64,000 nt of DNA from Kluyvera genomosp. 3 (GTDB lineage: Bacteria; Pseudomonadota; Gammaproteobacteria; Enterobacterales; Enterobacteriaceae). The number at the start of each line of letters is the position of its first letter. Position 1 is the first letter of the stretch. This document shows, in pieces, positions 1-15,307 of this stretch. A program made the position numbers and the translations under genes. The stretch spans positions 496,001-560,000 of the forward strand of contig CP022114.1 of the NCBI GenBank assembly GCA_002211745.1, in the 5' to 3' direction. The notes below the pieces were generated by a model. The model saw nothing but the letters and a program-made list of their open reading frames with translations, was not told the DNA's origin and searched no databases.

Positions 1-626
1 TTTCTCCAGCGGACGGGTTTCGGCAAATTCGTCACGGCCCAGAATACGGCTCGCGCCCAGCGCGCGCAGGTAATCATGAGTGCTTTCGCGTCCGGAAACG
101 GCGGCCACCTGATAACCCAGCTTATGCAGCAGAGCTATCGCGGTGCTGCCTACGCCGCCGCTGGCGCCGGTCACGACGATTTCGCCATCTTCCGGGCGCA
201 CGCCCGCGTCTTCCAGCGCCATCACGCACAGCATCGCGGTAAAGCCCGCGGTGCCGATAATCATGGCTTTACGTCCGTCCAGGCCTGCCGGCAACGGTAC
301 CAGCCAGTCACCGTTGACGCGCGCGCGCTCGGACAGCCCGCCCAATGGTTTTCGCCAACGCCCCAACCGGTCAGCAGCACCTGCTGGCCCGGTGTGAAGC
401 GTGCGTCGTCACTGTGATGAACCGTACCGGCAAAGTCGATACCCGGCACCATCGGGAAGTTACGGATAATTTTCCCTTTGCCGGTGATGGCGAGCGCATC
501 TTTATAATTCAAACTGGACCACTGGATGTCGACGGTGACGTTGCCCTGCGGCAGCAGACTGTCGTCAACGGCCTTCACTGCGGCGAGGGTTTTGCCATCC
601 TGCTGTTCTAAGATGAGTGCCTGCAT
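1..626 (-). CDS. acuI: acrylyl-CoA reductase AcuI (YhdH), 3' part cut by window edge
   Basis: NADPH-dependent medium-chain reductase that converts acryloyl-CoA to propionyl-CoA in the cytosol. The N-terminal GroES-like part ([11 protein letters not shown] start, [25 protein letters not shown]) matches the YhdH family, and the Rossmann motif [10 protein letters not shown] is readable near 146-175. The gene runs off the left edge, so the C-terminal half is missing. One base is lost in the C run at 341-343 (GGGG in the coding strand); restoring it joins the two frames ([14 protein letters not shown], then the frame with [11 protein letters not shown]). It is divergent from csrD, as in E. coli. 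Confidence 0.93.
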
Positions 627-841
627 AACCTTTCCTTACATGGTCTGATAGTGAAAAAATTTACCGGGACTATACTCGCTTATCATCATTTGATATCGAT
701 TTGGCGCAATAAATTGCCAGATCCGCCAGGTTTGGTAGTATGCCAGCCTGGTTTGATATGTTAGTGCTTACTTCTTGTAAGACACGGACGCTGGCACCCG
801 GCCTCTGTCGGGGATGATTAACCCACGGAGTTAACTCAGGG

Positions 842-2782
842 ATGCGATTAACGACGAAGTTCTCAGCCTTTTTTACGCTCTTAACCGGGCTTACCATCTT
901 TGTGACGTTAATTGGCTCCTCACTGAGTTTCTATAACGGCATACAGTATAAGATAGCCACGCGCGTGCAGGCCGTCGCGACCGTGCTGGATAATCGACTG
1001 GTCAACAGCTCGTTTGAGGCGCTCGACAACCAGCTCGATGAAATCATGGTGCCGCTCGACATCGTGCGTATTGACTTTACCCTGAACGACAAATCACTGT
1101 TCCACCATACCCGCAGCAGTAGTTATCTGCCGATGGGCAGCCACTATCAGTATCGCGAAATCACGGTGGCGTCGCTCAAACATCCCGGCATGAAGATTCA
1201 TCTGGTGTATCTGGACCCGATGGCCAACTATTTCCGCTCGCTGATGACCACCGCGCCGTTGACCATCACGATTGCCTTTATGGTGCTGGTGGTCTTTATT
1301 GCCGTGCGCTGGCTGCGACGCCAGCTGGCGGGTGAAGAGCTGCTGGAGATGCGCGCCACGCGGATCCTTAACGGCGAGCGCGGCGCGAAGGCGAAGGGAA
1401 ATATTCACGAATGGCCGGCACGTACCAGCTCGGCGCTGGATACGCTGCTGTCGGAGATTCAGTTTGCCGGCGAGCAGCGCAGTCGTCTGGATACGCTGAT
1501 TCGCTCTTATGCCGCGCAGGATTCAAAAACCGGCCTGAGCAACCGTCTGTTCTTCGATAGCCAGTTGGCGACGCTGCTCGACGACCAGGAAAACGTGGGC
1601 GCGCACGGCATCGTCATGATGATCCGCCTGCCGGACTTTGACTTTTTGCGCGACAACTGGGGCCGCGCGGCGGCGGAAGAACACGTCTTTACCCTGATTA
1701 ACCTGCTCTCCACCTTTATTATGCGCTACCCCGGCGCGTTACTGGCGCGCTACCGCCGCAGCGACTTTACCGTTCTGTTGCCGCACCGCACGCTAAAAGA
1801 GGCCGACAGTATTGCCGGGCAGCTCTTAAAAGCCATCGACGGTCTGCCGCTGGCAAAAATTCTCGATCGCGATGACATGATGCATATCGGCATTTGCGCC
1901 TGGCGCAGCGGGCAAACCACCGAGCAGGTGATGGAACACGCCGAAGCGGCGGTACGTAATGCCGTATTGCAGGGCAGCAACAGCTGGGCCATTTATGATG
2001 ATTCACTGCCGGAGAAAGGGCGCGGCAACGTGCGCTGGCGCACCCTGATTGAGCAAATGCTCAGTCGCGGTGGCCCGCGTTTGTATCAAAAGCCGGCTGT
2101 GAGTCTTGACGGTACCGTGCATCATCGAGAGCTGATGTGCCGGATCTTCGACGGCAAAGAAGAGGTCATTGCCGCCGAGTATTTGCCGATGGTGCTGGAG
2201 TTCGGACTGGGCGAAGAGTACGACCGTTTGCAGATTACCCGTCTGCTTCCTTTCCTCAGCTTCTGGCCGCAAGAAAACCTGGCGATTCAGGTTACCGTAG
2301 AGTCATTGATCCGCCCGCGTTTTCAGCGCTGGCTACGTGATGTTTTAATGCAGTGCGAAAAATCGCATCGTCGACGGATTATTTTTGAACTTGCAGAGGT
2401 AGATGTCTGTCAACATATGACGCGTCTCCAGCCCGTCGTCCGTTTAATTCATGCGTTAGGCGTTCGGGTCGCGGTGACGCAGGCAGGTTTAGCCCTTGTC
2501 AGCACCAGTTGGATTAAGCAGCTTGAGATTGAACTGATTAAGATCGATCCGGTGCTGGTACGTGATATAGAAAAGCGCAGCCAGAACCAGCTGCTGGTAC
2601 AAAGCCTGGTAGAGGCCTGTAAAGGAACATCAATACAGGTATTTGCCGCCGGTGTACGCAGCCGCAGTGAATGGCAGGTGCTGACAGAATGCGGAGTTTT
2701 CGGCGGCCAGGGAGATTTTTTTGCCTCTTCCCAGCCACTTGACGCAAATGTGAAAAAATATTCGCAAAGATATTCGGTTTGA
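842..2782 (+). CDS. csrD: CsrD, RNase E specificity regulator of CsrB/CsrC decay
   Basis: Inner-membrane protein of 646 residues, the usual CsrD length, that targets the CsrB and CsrC small RNAs for RNase E cleavage and so acts on the CsrA carbon-storage switch. Visible parts: a transmembrane segment near residues 10-32, a periplasmic loop, a second membrane segment near 134-154, a degenerate GGDEF domain with RRSDF in place of GGDEF, and a degenerate EAL domain starting HHRELM. The degenerate motifs fit the known lack of cyclic-di-GMP turnover by this family. The ATG is the only start that gives the conserved MRLTTKFSAFFTLLTG beginning. The frame is intact. Confidence 0.97.
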   Translation: MRLTTKFSAFFTLLTGLTIFVTLIGSSLSFYNGIQYKIATRVQAVATVLDNRLVNSSFEALDNQLDEIMVPLDIVRIDFTLNDKSLFHHTRSSSYLPMGSHYQYREITVASLKHPGMKIHLVYLDPMANYFRSLMTTAPLTITIAFMVLVVFIAVRWLRRQLAGEELLEMRATRILNGERGAKAKGNIHEWPARTSSALDTLLSEIQFAGEQRSRLDTLIRSYAAQDSKTGLSNRLFFDSQLATLLDDQENVGAHGIVMMIRLPDFDFLRDNWGRAAAEEHVFTLINLLSTFIMRYPGALLARYRRSDFTVLLPHRTLKEADSIAGQLLKAIDGLPLAKILDRDDMMHIGICAWRSGQTTEQVMEHAEAAVRNAVLQGSNSWAIYDDSLPEKGRGNVRWRTLIEQMLSRGGPRLYQKPAVSLDGTVHHRELMCRIFDGKEEVIAAEYLPMVLEFGLGEEYDRLQITRLLPFLSFWPQENLAIQVTVESLIRPRFQRWLRDVLMQCEKSHRRRIIFELAEVDVCQHMTRLQPVVRLIHALGVRVAVTQAGLALVSTSWIKQLEIELIKIDPVLVRDIEKRSQNQLLVQSLVEACKGTSIQVFAAGVRSRSEWQVLTECGVFGGQGDFFASSQPLDANVKKYSQRYSV

Positions 2783-4129
<1,347 letters not shown>

Positions 4130-4197
4130 TCAGCATGAGGTTCAGGGTAGCCAGAAGGCTACCCTCAATTTCACTGACACGAGAATACGCATAGCCT

Positions 4198-5691
<1,494 letters not shown>

Positions 5692-5698
5692 GGTCGTT

Positions 5699-6292
5699 AT
5701 GGTATCTCTCTATCTTGCTTCAGGTTCTCCACGTCGTCAGGAACTGCTCACTCAGTTAGGGGTGACCTTTGAGAAAGTGGTTCCGGGTATTGAAGAAGTG
5801 CGCCGTCCTCATGAGGATGCACAGCACTACGTGGCGCGACTGGCGCGCGAGAAAGCGCAGGCGGGTGTCGCCTTAGCGAGCGAAGATCTCCCGGTTCTGG
5901 GAGCAGATACCATTGTTATCCTCAACGGTGAAGTACTGGAGAAACCGCGCGATGAAGCACATGCGGCAGCGATGCTGCGTAAGCTTTCGGGTAATACCCA
6001 TCAGGTGATGACCGCTGTTGCGCTGGCCGATAGCCAGCAAACGCTCGACTGTCTGGTGGTCACTGATGTGACCTTCCGGACGCTCTCTGATGACGATATC
6101 GCAGCGTATGTTGCGAGCGGAGAACCTTTAGATAAAGCAGGTGCATACGGTATTCAAGGGCTGGGTGGCTGTTTCGTCAGGAAGATAAATGGCAGCTATC
6201 ACGCCGTAGTCGGCTTACCGCTGGTGGAAACGTATGAGTTGCTGAGTAACTTTAACTCGCTACGTGAAAAAAGGGATACACATGACGGCTGA
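5699..6292 (+). CDS. yhdE: Maf/YhdE nucleoside triphosphate pyrophosphatase (dTTP/UTP)
   Basis: Maf-family house-cleaning enzyme of 197 residues that hydrolyses non-canonical or excess nucleotides (dTTP, UTP and modified forms for YhdE) to monophosphates in the cytosol. Signature motifs are present: [14 protein letters not shown] at the N-terminus, VLGADTIV near residue 67 and [12 protein letters not shown] near 150. The ATG at MVSLYL is chosen over an upstream in-frame start because it matches the family. The 3' end overlaps the rng start by 11 bases. The frame is intact. Confidence 0.95.
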   Translation: MVSLYLASGSPRRQELLTQLGVTFEKVVPGIEEVRRPHEDAQHYVARLAREKAQAGVALASEDLPVLGADTIVILNGEVLEKPRDEAHAAAMLRKLSGNTHQVMTAVALADSQQTLDCLVVTDVTFRTLSDDDIAAYVASGEPLDKAGAYGIQGLGGCFVRKINGSYHAVVGLPLVETYELLSNFNSLREKRDTHDG

Positions 6293-7748
6293 ACTATTAG
6301 TGAACGTGACGCCATCGGAGACGCGGGTGGCGTACATCGATGGCGGCATTTTGCAGGAAATTCATATTGAGCGTGAAGCGCGACGCGGAATAGTAGGCAA
6401 TATCTACAAAGGTCGTGTTAGTCGTGTCTTACCGGGTATGCAGGCGGCTTTTGTAGATATTGGTCTCGATAAGGCGGCGTTCCTTCACGCCTCCGATATC
6501 ATGCCGCATACCGAATGCGTGGCGGGTGAAGAGCAAAAGCAGTTCACCGTCCGCGATATTTCTGAACTGGTGCGTCAGGGACAGGATCTGATGGTGCAGG
6601 TGGTGAAAGATCCGCTGGGAACCAAAGGCGCGCGTCTGACCACCGACATCACCTTACCTTCTCGCTACCTGGTCTTTATGCCTGGCGCTTCTCACGTCGG
6701 CGTCTCGCAGCGTATTGAAAGTGAAGCCGAACGCGACCGCTTAAAGAAAGTGGTGGCAGATTACTGCGATGAGCAGGGCGGATTTATCATTCGTACCGCC
6801 GCGGAAGGGTGTGCGAGGAGGATTTAGCCTCCGATGCCGCCTACCTTAAGCGCGTGTGGACGAAAGTGATGGAGCGTAAAAAACGCCCACAGACCCGCTA
6901 CCAGATGTACGGCGAGCTTGCGCTGGCGCAGCGTGTGCTCCGCGACTTTGCTGACGCTCAGCTGGATAAGATTCGCGTTGATTCCCGTTTGACCTACGAA
7001 GCGTTAATGGAATTCACGGCTGAATATATGCCTGAAATGACCAGTAAGCTTGAGCACTACAGCGGTCGCCAGCCTATCTTCGATCTCTTCGATGTTGAGA
7101 ATGAAATCCAGCGTGCGCTGGAGCGTAAAGTGGAACTTAAGTCAGGCGGCTATCTGGTTATCGACCAGACCGAAGCGATGACCACCGTGGACATCAATAC
7201 CGGGCCTTTGTCGGCCACCGTAATCTCGATGACACTATTTTCAACACCAATATTGAAGCCACTCAGGCGATTGCGCGTCAGCTGCGTCTGCGTAATCTTG
7301 GCGGCATTATCATCATCGACTTTATCGATATGAATAATGAAGATCACCGTCGCCGGGTACTGCACTCGTTGGAACAGGCGCTGAGTAAAGACAGGGTCAA
7401 AACCAGCGTGAACGGGTTCTCGCCGCTGGGCTGGTGGAGATGACTCGTAAGCGCACCCGTGAAAGCGTCGAGCACGTGCTGTGCACCGAATGCCCAACCT
7501 GCCATGGTCGCGGCACGGTGAAAACCGTTGAAACGGTATGCTATGAAATCATGCGTGAAATTGTGCGCGTTCATCACGCCTACGACTCCGATCGCTTCCT
7601 GGTCTATGCTTCTCCTTCGGTGGCGGAAACGCTGAAGGGTGAAGAATCCCACGCGCTGGCGGAAGTGGAGATCTTTGTGGGTAAGCAGGTCAAAGTTCAA
7701 ATCGAACCGCTCTATAACCCGGAGCAGTTTGATGTGGTCATGATGTAA
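6282..7748 (+). CDS. rng: ribonuclease G (three frameshifts)
   Basis: Endoribonuclease of the RNase E/G family that matures the 5' end of 16S rRNA and degrades some mRNAs. An S1-like domain lies near residues 35-120, the catalytic core carries aspartates in TTVDINTG and IIDFIDMNN, and the zinc-link CTECPTC is near the C-terminus. The frame is broken three times by one-base losses at GGG 6807-6809, 7202-7204 and 7428-7430; each becomes the expected GGGG codon context (AAEGVCEEDL, INTGAFVGH, SPLGLVEMT). Repaired length is 488-489 residues, the E. coli size. Co-transcribed with maf upstream; yhdP follows. Confidence 0.94.
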
Positions 7749-7781
7749 TAACGCAGCCTGCTGCGACCCAAGGAGAGATGC

Positions 7782-10700
7782 GTGAGGCGATTGCCGGGGA
7801 TTTTACTGCTCACCGTTGCCACACTGGTTGTCGTTGTCGCGCTGCTGGTGAGCGGCCTGCGTCTGGCGCTGCCGCATCTGGATAAATGGCGTCCGGCGCT
7901 GCTGGGTAAAATTGAAACGGCGACCGGGCTGCCGGTCTCCGCCTCACAAATCCAGGCCAGCTGGCAGAACTTTGGCCCGACCCTCGATGTTCGTGATATC
8001 AAAGCCGGGCTGAATGACGGCGGCGAACTCTCCATCAAACGCGCCTCCATGGCGCTGGACGTCTGGCAAAGCCTGCTGCACATGCGTTGGCAGTTCCGCG
8101 AGCTGACCTTCTGGCAGCTGCAAATTCACACCAACACGCCGTTGCAGAAAAACGACAGCGACGATGGCCTGAAGGGCGATCGCATCGGCGATCTCTTCCT
8201 ACGCCAGTTCGACCACTTCACCTTACGCGACAGTCACCTCAGTTTCCTGACCCTCTCCGGCCAGCGTGCCGAACTGGCGGTGCCGCAGCTCACATGGGTG
8301 AATGACAAAAACCGTCACCGTGCCGAAGGTGAGCTGAGCCTTTCCAGCCTCACCGGACAGCACGGAGTGATGAAAGTGCGCATGGACTTGCGCGATGAAA
8401 ACGGCCTGCTCAATAAAGGGCGGCTCTGGTTGCAGGCCGATGATATCGATGTCAAGCCGTGGCTCGGGCGGTGGATGCAGGACAACATCGCGCTGACCAG
8501 CGCGCGCTTTAGTCTTGAAGGCTGGGTGTCGCTGGATAAAGGTGAAGTGGCCAACGGCGACGTGTGGCTGAAAAAGGGCGGCGCCAGCTGGCAGGGCGAC
8601 CAGCAAACGCATCAGCTCTCGGTGGACAACCTCACCGCGCATCTTTCTCGGGAAAAAGAGGGCTGGGAATTCCGCATTCCGGATACCCGCATCACCATTG
8701 ATGATACGCCATGGCCGCGCGGCGCGCTGGCGCTGGCATGGATCCCGGCTCAGGAAGTCGGCGGGCCAGACGCTAAACGCAGCGATGAACTGCGTATTCG
8801 TGCCAGCCACCTGTCGCTCGCCGGGTTAAACGGCCTGCTGCCAATCGCCGAGAAGCTCTCGCCGGAAGTGGCTGATATCTGGCGTACGGCTCAGCCGAGC
8901 GGCATGGTTGATGCCCTGGCGATGGATATTCCTCTCCAGGAAACCAGCAAAACGCGCTTTAACGCGAGCTGGGACAATCTGGCCTGGAAGCAGTGGAAGC
9001 TGCTGCCGGGGGCTGAACATGTTTCCGGCAGCATATCGGGCAGCGTCGAGAACGGCGCGCTGCACGTCGCCATGCAAAAAGCGCTGATGCCTTACGAGCA
9101 CGTGTTCCGCGCGCCGCTGGAGATTGCCAACGGCACGGCTACGCTGAACTGGGTGAACAACGACAAAGGTTTGATGCTGGACGGGCGCAATATCGACGTG
9201 CAGGCGACCGGCGTTCGTGCTGCCGGTGGTTTCCGCTATCTTCAGCCAAAAGACGATCAGCCCTGGCTGGGCATTCTCGCCGGGATCAGCACCGATGATG
9301 GCGGCCAGGCGTGGCGCTACTTCCCGGAAAACCTGATGGGTAAGAAGCTGGTTGATTACTTGAGCGGCGCAATCAAAGCCGGCAAGGCGGAAAACGCCAC
9401 GCTGGTGTATGGCGGGAACCCGCACCTGTTCCCTTATAAGCACAACGAAGGCCAGTTCCAGGTCTACGTTCCACTGCACGATGCGACCTTTGCCTTCCAG
9501 CCGGATTGGCCAGCGCTGACCAATCTTGATATTGAGCTGAACTTTATTAACGAAGGCCTATGGATGAAGGCAGATAAAGCGACGCTCGGCGGCGTGACCG
9601 CCAGCAATCTTGAGGCGGCCATTCCGGATTACGAGAAAGAGAAGCTGCTGATCGACGCCGATATCAACGGTCCGGGCAAAGCGGTTGGTCCGTATTTCCA
9701 GGAGACGCCTCTCCACGACTCGCTGGCGGCGGCCCTTGAAGAGTTGCAGATTGACGGCGATGTGAGTGCACGCTTACATCTCGATATCCCGCTCGACGGC
9801 GAACAGGTCACCGCGAAAGGCAACGTAGCACTGAATAACAACAGCCTGTTTATCAAGCCGTTGGACAGCACGCTGCATAACCTGAAAGGCAAATTCAGCT
9901 TTGAAAACGGCAACCTGACCAGTGAACCGCTGACGGCAACCTGGTTTAATCAGCCGCTGAATATCGATTTCACCACCACCGAAGGGCGAAAGCGTATCAG
10001 GTTGGCGTGAATATGCAGGCCGACTGGCAGCCCGTTAAAATGGGCGTGCTGCCGAAACAACTCAACGATGCGTTGAAAGGCAGCGTGCCGTGGAAAGGCA
10101 ATGTCGCGATTGAGCTGCCGTATCACGGTAGCGCCACCTATAAAGTCGGTATCACAGGCGATCTGCAGAATGTGAGTAGTAACTTACCTTCGCCAGCCAA
10201 CAAAACGGCGGGTCAGGCGCTGCCGCTTAAAATTGACGTCGACGGCAATCTGCGCAGTTTCGACCTGACTGGCAACGTCGGTCAGAGTAACCACATTAAC
10301 AGCCGCTGGCTGCTGGGTAATAAGCTGGCGCTCCAGAGCGCCATCTGGACCTCGGACAGCCGCACGATACCGCCGCTGCCGCAGGCGCCGGGAGTTGAAC
10401 TGAATTTACCGCCGATGGATGGCGCGCAGTGGCTGGCCCTGTTCCAGCGCGGCGCGGCGGATAGCGTGAGCTCCGCTGCCTCGTTCCCGGAAAGCGTCAC
10501 GCTGCGCACACCGTCGCTGGCCTTTGCTGGCCAGCAGTGGAACAACCTGAGCCTGGTCTCAAAACAGACGGCTGACGGAACGCGCGTGGAAGCGCAGGGC
10601 CGCGAAATTAACGCCAGCCTGACGATGAAGAACAACTCGCCGTGGCAGGCCGCGGTGCGCTATCTCTACTACAACCCGTCGGCGAACCCGCTGGCGCAGA

Positions 10701-11580
10701 CAGCCAGCAGCGGAAGCGCGAACGCCACCGCCAGCAGCAGCGCCATCGACTTCCATGGTTGGCCCGATCTCCAGCTGCGCTGCGCTGAGTGCTGGCTATG
10801 GGGCAGAAATACGGGCGAATTGACGGTGATTTCAGCGTCAAAGGCGATACGCTCTCGCTGGCAAATGGCCTGGTGGATACCGGTTTTGGCCGCCTGACCG
10901 CCGAGGGCGTGTGGGTGAATGCAGCCTCTGGCCAGCGAACCTCGCTGAAGGGCAAAATTCACGGTAACAACGTTGATGATGCGGTGGCCTTCTTCGGCGT
11001 TTCCACGCCAATTCGCGACGCGTCCGTTGATGTAGACTACGATTTACATTGGCGTGATAAACCATGGCAGCCGGATGTCGCTTCGCTGAACGGCATTCTC
11101 AAATCGCGCGTCAGCAAAGGGCAGTTTACCGATATTTCTACCGGCCACGCCGGGCAGTTGCTGCGCCTTCTGAGCGTCGATGCGTTGCTGCGTAAGCTGC
11201 GCTTTGACTTTAGTGACACCTTCAGCGATGGATTCTACTTTGACTCCATCCGCAGCACCGCGTGGATTAAGGACGGGGTGCTGAATACTGATGATACGCT
11301 GGTGGATGGCCTGGAGGCGGATATCGCCATGAAAGGCTCGGTTGACCTGGTGCGCCGCGAGTTGAATATGGAAGCGATTGTCGCGCCGGAAATCTCGGCG
11401 ACGGTCGGCGTGGCGACGGCTTTCGCGGTGAACCCGATTATCGGCGCGGCGGTGTTTGCCGCGACCAAGGTACTGGGGCCATTGTGGAACAAGGTCTCGA
11501 TCCTGCGTTATCGCATCACCGGCCCGATCGACAAGCCACAAATTAACGAAGTGCTGCGCCAGGCGCGTAGCAATAAATAG
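7782..11580 (+). CDS. yhdP: YhdP, AsmA-like phospholipid transport protein (two frameshifts)
   Basis: Very large envelope protein of about 1266 residues, anchored by an N-terminal membrane helix (GILLLTVATLVVVVALLVSG) with a long repetitive-beta-groove periplasmic part. With TamB and YdbH it supports phospholipid movement from inner to outer membrane. It starts with GTG (MRRLPGILLL). One-base losses at GGG 9984-9986 and GGGG 10800-10803 split it into three frames; restoring them gives EGAKAYQVGVNMQ and CWLWGQKYGRI. The C-terminal segment near VLGPLWNKVSILRY is well conserved. tldD follows after about 100 bases. Confidence 0.94.
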
Positions 11581-11656
11581 CCGTGATTTGACGCAAGCCC
11601 TGAATTGCCTCAATCTCATACGACAAACACCCGGAATACAGGCCCGCTATGCTTAA

Positions 11657-13132
<1,476 letters not shown>

Positions 13133-13153
13133 CCTGAAAAGTGATATGCGTGA

Positions 13154-13187
13154 ATGGCGCGACTCCTGGAGTCGCGCCATTTTTTTT
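13154..13187 (+). terminator. intrinsic terminator after tldD
   Basis: A perfect 13-base stem, ATGGCGCGACTCC paired with GGAGTCGCGCCAT, is followed by eight T. The T-run touches the end of yagU on the other strand, so the hairpin serves tldD and may also stop reverse transcription. Confidence 0.9.
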
Positions 13188-13800
13188 AGCGAATATGATC
13201 CAGCGGAATCTCGGGGTCCGGCTCGTGAGTCATACGGTTACGTAAATCACGACGAATGATTTCAATAGACCAGAACCAGATCAGGTGCCCGACGATTTCG
13301 GAGACGTGCTCGTACCAGGGAAGTTCAAAAAGCGGCGGTGTTAATCCCATCAATGGGAATGAGATCATATGGACGAAAAGTTGGGCTAAGGCCCCTGCAA
13401 GCAGGCCCTGCCAGAGTTTAATTTTCGGGAAGACTTCCGCGACTACGCAATAGCCAACAGCGAAGACGATAGAGAAAATAATATGTGTGACGCCAACCCA
13501 GTTAAATATATGGCCGGCAAATGTATATACCACCGCGTTAGGGTCGGCAACACCTAACCAATCGCGTAGAAATACATAGGGTGGGTTCAGGAAATTGCGC
13601 GAACAGTCAATTTGACCGGCCGCTCTGATCAATTGTTCCGGCCCACATGCGCTGCTAAATAAATCAGTAGGGCTACGTGGAGGCAGCGGAACTTCTGCAC
13701 CCCATTTGACGAAGGCCGAGACAATCCCAGCGATTAAACCAATGAACGCGGCGAGTCCATAGCGCCGGCGTGAAGGCGGCGTCATTTCAAATAGATTCAT
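13186..13800 (-). CDS. yagU: YagU family inner-membrane protein (DUF1440)
   Basis: Multi-pass inner-membrane protein of 204 residues with about four hydrophobic segments ([32 protein letters not shown] and others). It matches E. coli YagU over its whole length, including [12 protein letters not shown] and the C-terminal EPDPEIPL. YagU has been linked to acid resistance in E. coli; the molecular activity is unknown. In K-12 yagU sits elsewhere, near paoABC; here it is wedged between tldD and aaeR, read toward tldD. Its 5' side carries two strong inverted repeats. Confidence 0.93.
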   Translation of the reverse strand: MNLFEMTPPSRRRYGLAAFIGLIAGIVSAFVKWGAEVPLPPRSPTDLFSSACGPEQLIRAAGQIDCSRNFLNPPYVFLRDWLGVADPNAVVYTFAGHIFNWVGVTHIIFSIVFAVGYCVVAEVFPKIKLWQGLLAGALAQLFVHMISFPLMGLTPPLFELPWYEHVSEIVGHLIWFWSIEIIRRDLRNRMTHEPDPEIPLDHIR

Positions 13801-13838
13801 ACATGGCCCTTGTCTAAAGTAATCCTGAATATTGCATG

Positions 13839-13896
13839 CTTATTATTTATATCTGCAACTAATATAATAGTCTCAATTTCAGATATAAATAATAAG
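13839..13896. repeat. perfect 17-base inverted repeat upstream of yagU
   Basis: CTTATTATTTATATCTG at 13839-13855 is exactly complementary to CAGATATAAATAATAAG at 13880-13896, with a 24-base spacer. It begins 39 bases before the yagU start codon. It is AT-rich and lacks a terminator T-run. It may be an operator for a dimeric regulator or a hairpin in the yagU leader. Confidence 0.75.
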
Positions 13897-13924
13897 ATAG
13901 GTGACGCTAGATGGTTGTGTCAAT

Positions 13925-13968
13925 TCGCTAATCTTGATAGTCCAAAGGTGGATATTTTAGATTAGCGA
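13925..13968. repeat. perfect 10-base inverted repeat, second upstream of yagU
   Basis: TCGCTAATCT at 13925-13934 pairs with AGATTAGCGA at 13959-13968. The spacer is again 24 bases. A weaker repeat, GACTATA (13981-13987) with TATAGTC (14005-14011), follows it. These elements fill the 241-base gap between yagU and the 3' end of aaeR, which holds no gene. Confidence 0.7.
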
Positions 13969-14041
13969 TAATGATGTGGTGACTATATTCATATAAAGTA
14001 TATCTATAGTCTTTCTTAATGTTTAAAGTGATATCCCAGCA

Positions 14042-14967
14042 CTACTCTTTCCTTCTTCCGCGCATTCCCTGAAATAATTCCGCCACTTCAACAAAATACT
14101 CGGTCAGGTAGTTGATGCAGACTTGCACTTTTAGCGGCAGTTTGTCTTTCTCGGTATACAGGGCATACACCGGACGGGGATCGGACTGATAACGTGGGAA
14201 GAGAATTTCCACGTCCCGCGGTTGATCTCCTCGATCACCCACATCAGGGGCACGTAGGCCAGCCCGGCGCCTGCCGAAAGCCAGCGGGTGAGCGTCATGG
14301 GATCGTTGGTGACAAAACGTCCTTCGGGAATGAGGCGCGTGGAAATGCCTTCCGGGGCGATCAACTCGAATTCGTTATCCGGGCGTACGCTGTACTCCAG
14401 CCACGAGTGATTGGCGAGGTCGGCGGGTTTCTCCGGCACTCCCGCCTGTTGCAGGTAGCTTTTCGCGGCGCATACCACCATCGGCATCGCGCCTAACCGA
14501 CGTGAAAAGAGGCTGGAATCTTGTAAGGATCCGACGCGAATGACCACGTCCAGCCCGTCGGCAATCAGGTCTGGCGCGGGAATGCCGGTGACCAGATTGA
14601 CCGTTAACTCGGGATACTTTTTCAACATATCGGCGGTGATCCGTGCGAGAACATTTTGTGCCATAGTTGAAGAGCAGCCGATACGCAGCGTTCCAATCGG
14701 CGTGTTATTAAACGCGTAAAGCTGTTCGTGAACATCCTGGACTTCGTGCAGCATGCGGCGGCAGCCCTGGTAGTAAATTTTACCGGCTTCGGTTAAACCA
14801 ATGCTCCGCGTACTGCGATTAAGCAGTTTGACCTGGAGCTCATCTTCCAGTTTAGAGACAGTCTGGCTGATGGAAGAGACGCTCATTTGTAGCTGTCGTG
14901 CCGCGGCGGTAAAGGAGCCATGCTCGACAACCTTGGCAAACACCGACATCCGTTTTAATCGTTCCAT
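14042..14967 (-). CDS. aaeR: AaeR, LysR-type regulator of the aae efflux operon (one frameshift)
   Basis: LysR-family activator of aaeXAB, responding to aromatic carboxylic acids such as p-hydroxybenzoate. The N-terminal winged helix-turn-helix (SFTAAARQLQMSVSSISQTV, residues about 18-37) is followed by the substrate-binding domain. One base is lost in CCC 14215-14217 (GGGG in the coding strand); repair joins EEINRGDVEILFPRY to the C-terminal frame ending RGRRKE, total 308 residues. It is divergent from aaeX with a 129-base regulatory gap, the classical LysR arrangement. Confidence 0.94.
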
Positions 14968-15040
14968 TGTTCACTCTGGCTTAAAAGTGATTTGCATCAC
15001 ACTATGTAGATAAGGCTATAACAGTTACGTTAATATACTG

Positions 15041-15056
15041 TTAGTTGCATAACTAA
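15041..15056. promoter_or_regulatory. candidate AaeR operator
   Basis: TTAGTT-GCAT-AACTAA is a perfect dyad containing a T-N11-A frame, the usual LysR-type recognition form. It lies in the aaeR-aaeX divergent gap about 40 bases before the aaeX start. Assignment to AaeR is inferred from position only. Confidence 0.45.
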
Positions 15057-15096
15057 AGTTTCAATCTCACCTGCACGCTAGTCTAGTAAGGTCAAC

Positions 15097-15300
15097 ATGA
15101 GCCTGTTTCCTGTCATCGTGATTTTCGGTCTCTCTTTTCCACCGATCTTCTTTGAGCTGCTGTTGTCGCTCGCCATTTTTTGGGTGGTGCATCGAGTGCT
15201 GGTGCCAACCGGGATCTACGATTTTGTCTGGCATCCTGCGTTGTTCAACACGGCACTGTATTGCTGCCTGTTTTATCTGATATCACGTTTGTTCGTTTGA
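15097..15300 (+). CDS. aaeX: AaeX, small membrane protein of the aae operon
   Basis: Protein of 67 residues with two hydrophobic segments, the DUF1656 family found at the head of PET/MFP efflux operons. It matches E. coli AaeX almost throughout ([16 protein letters not shown] start, FYLISRLFV end). Its role is not established. aaeA begins 8 bases after the stop. Confidence 0.95.
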   Translation: MSLFPVIVIFGLSFPPIFFELLLSLAIFWVVHRVLVPTGIYDFVWHPALFNTALYCCLFYLISRLFV

Positions 15301-15307
15301 GGTAGAT

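Noticed and set aside
6807-7430. Programmed ribosomal frameshifting as an explanation for the broken rng and other genes
   Set aside because: No slippery heptamer plus stimulatory structure recurs; the only shared feature is a G/C run one base short, and the shifts occur in 28 unrelated genes.
14042-14242. Separate small gene of 66 codons after aaeR
   Set aside because: It is the C-terminal end of AaeR in the frame after the base loss at 14215-14217.
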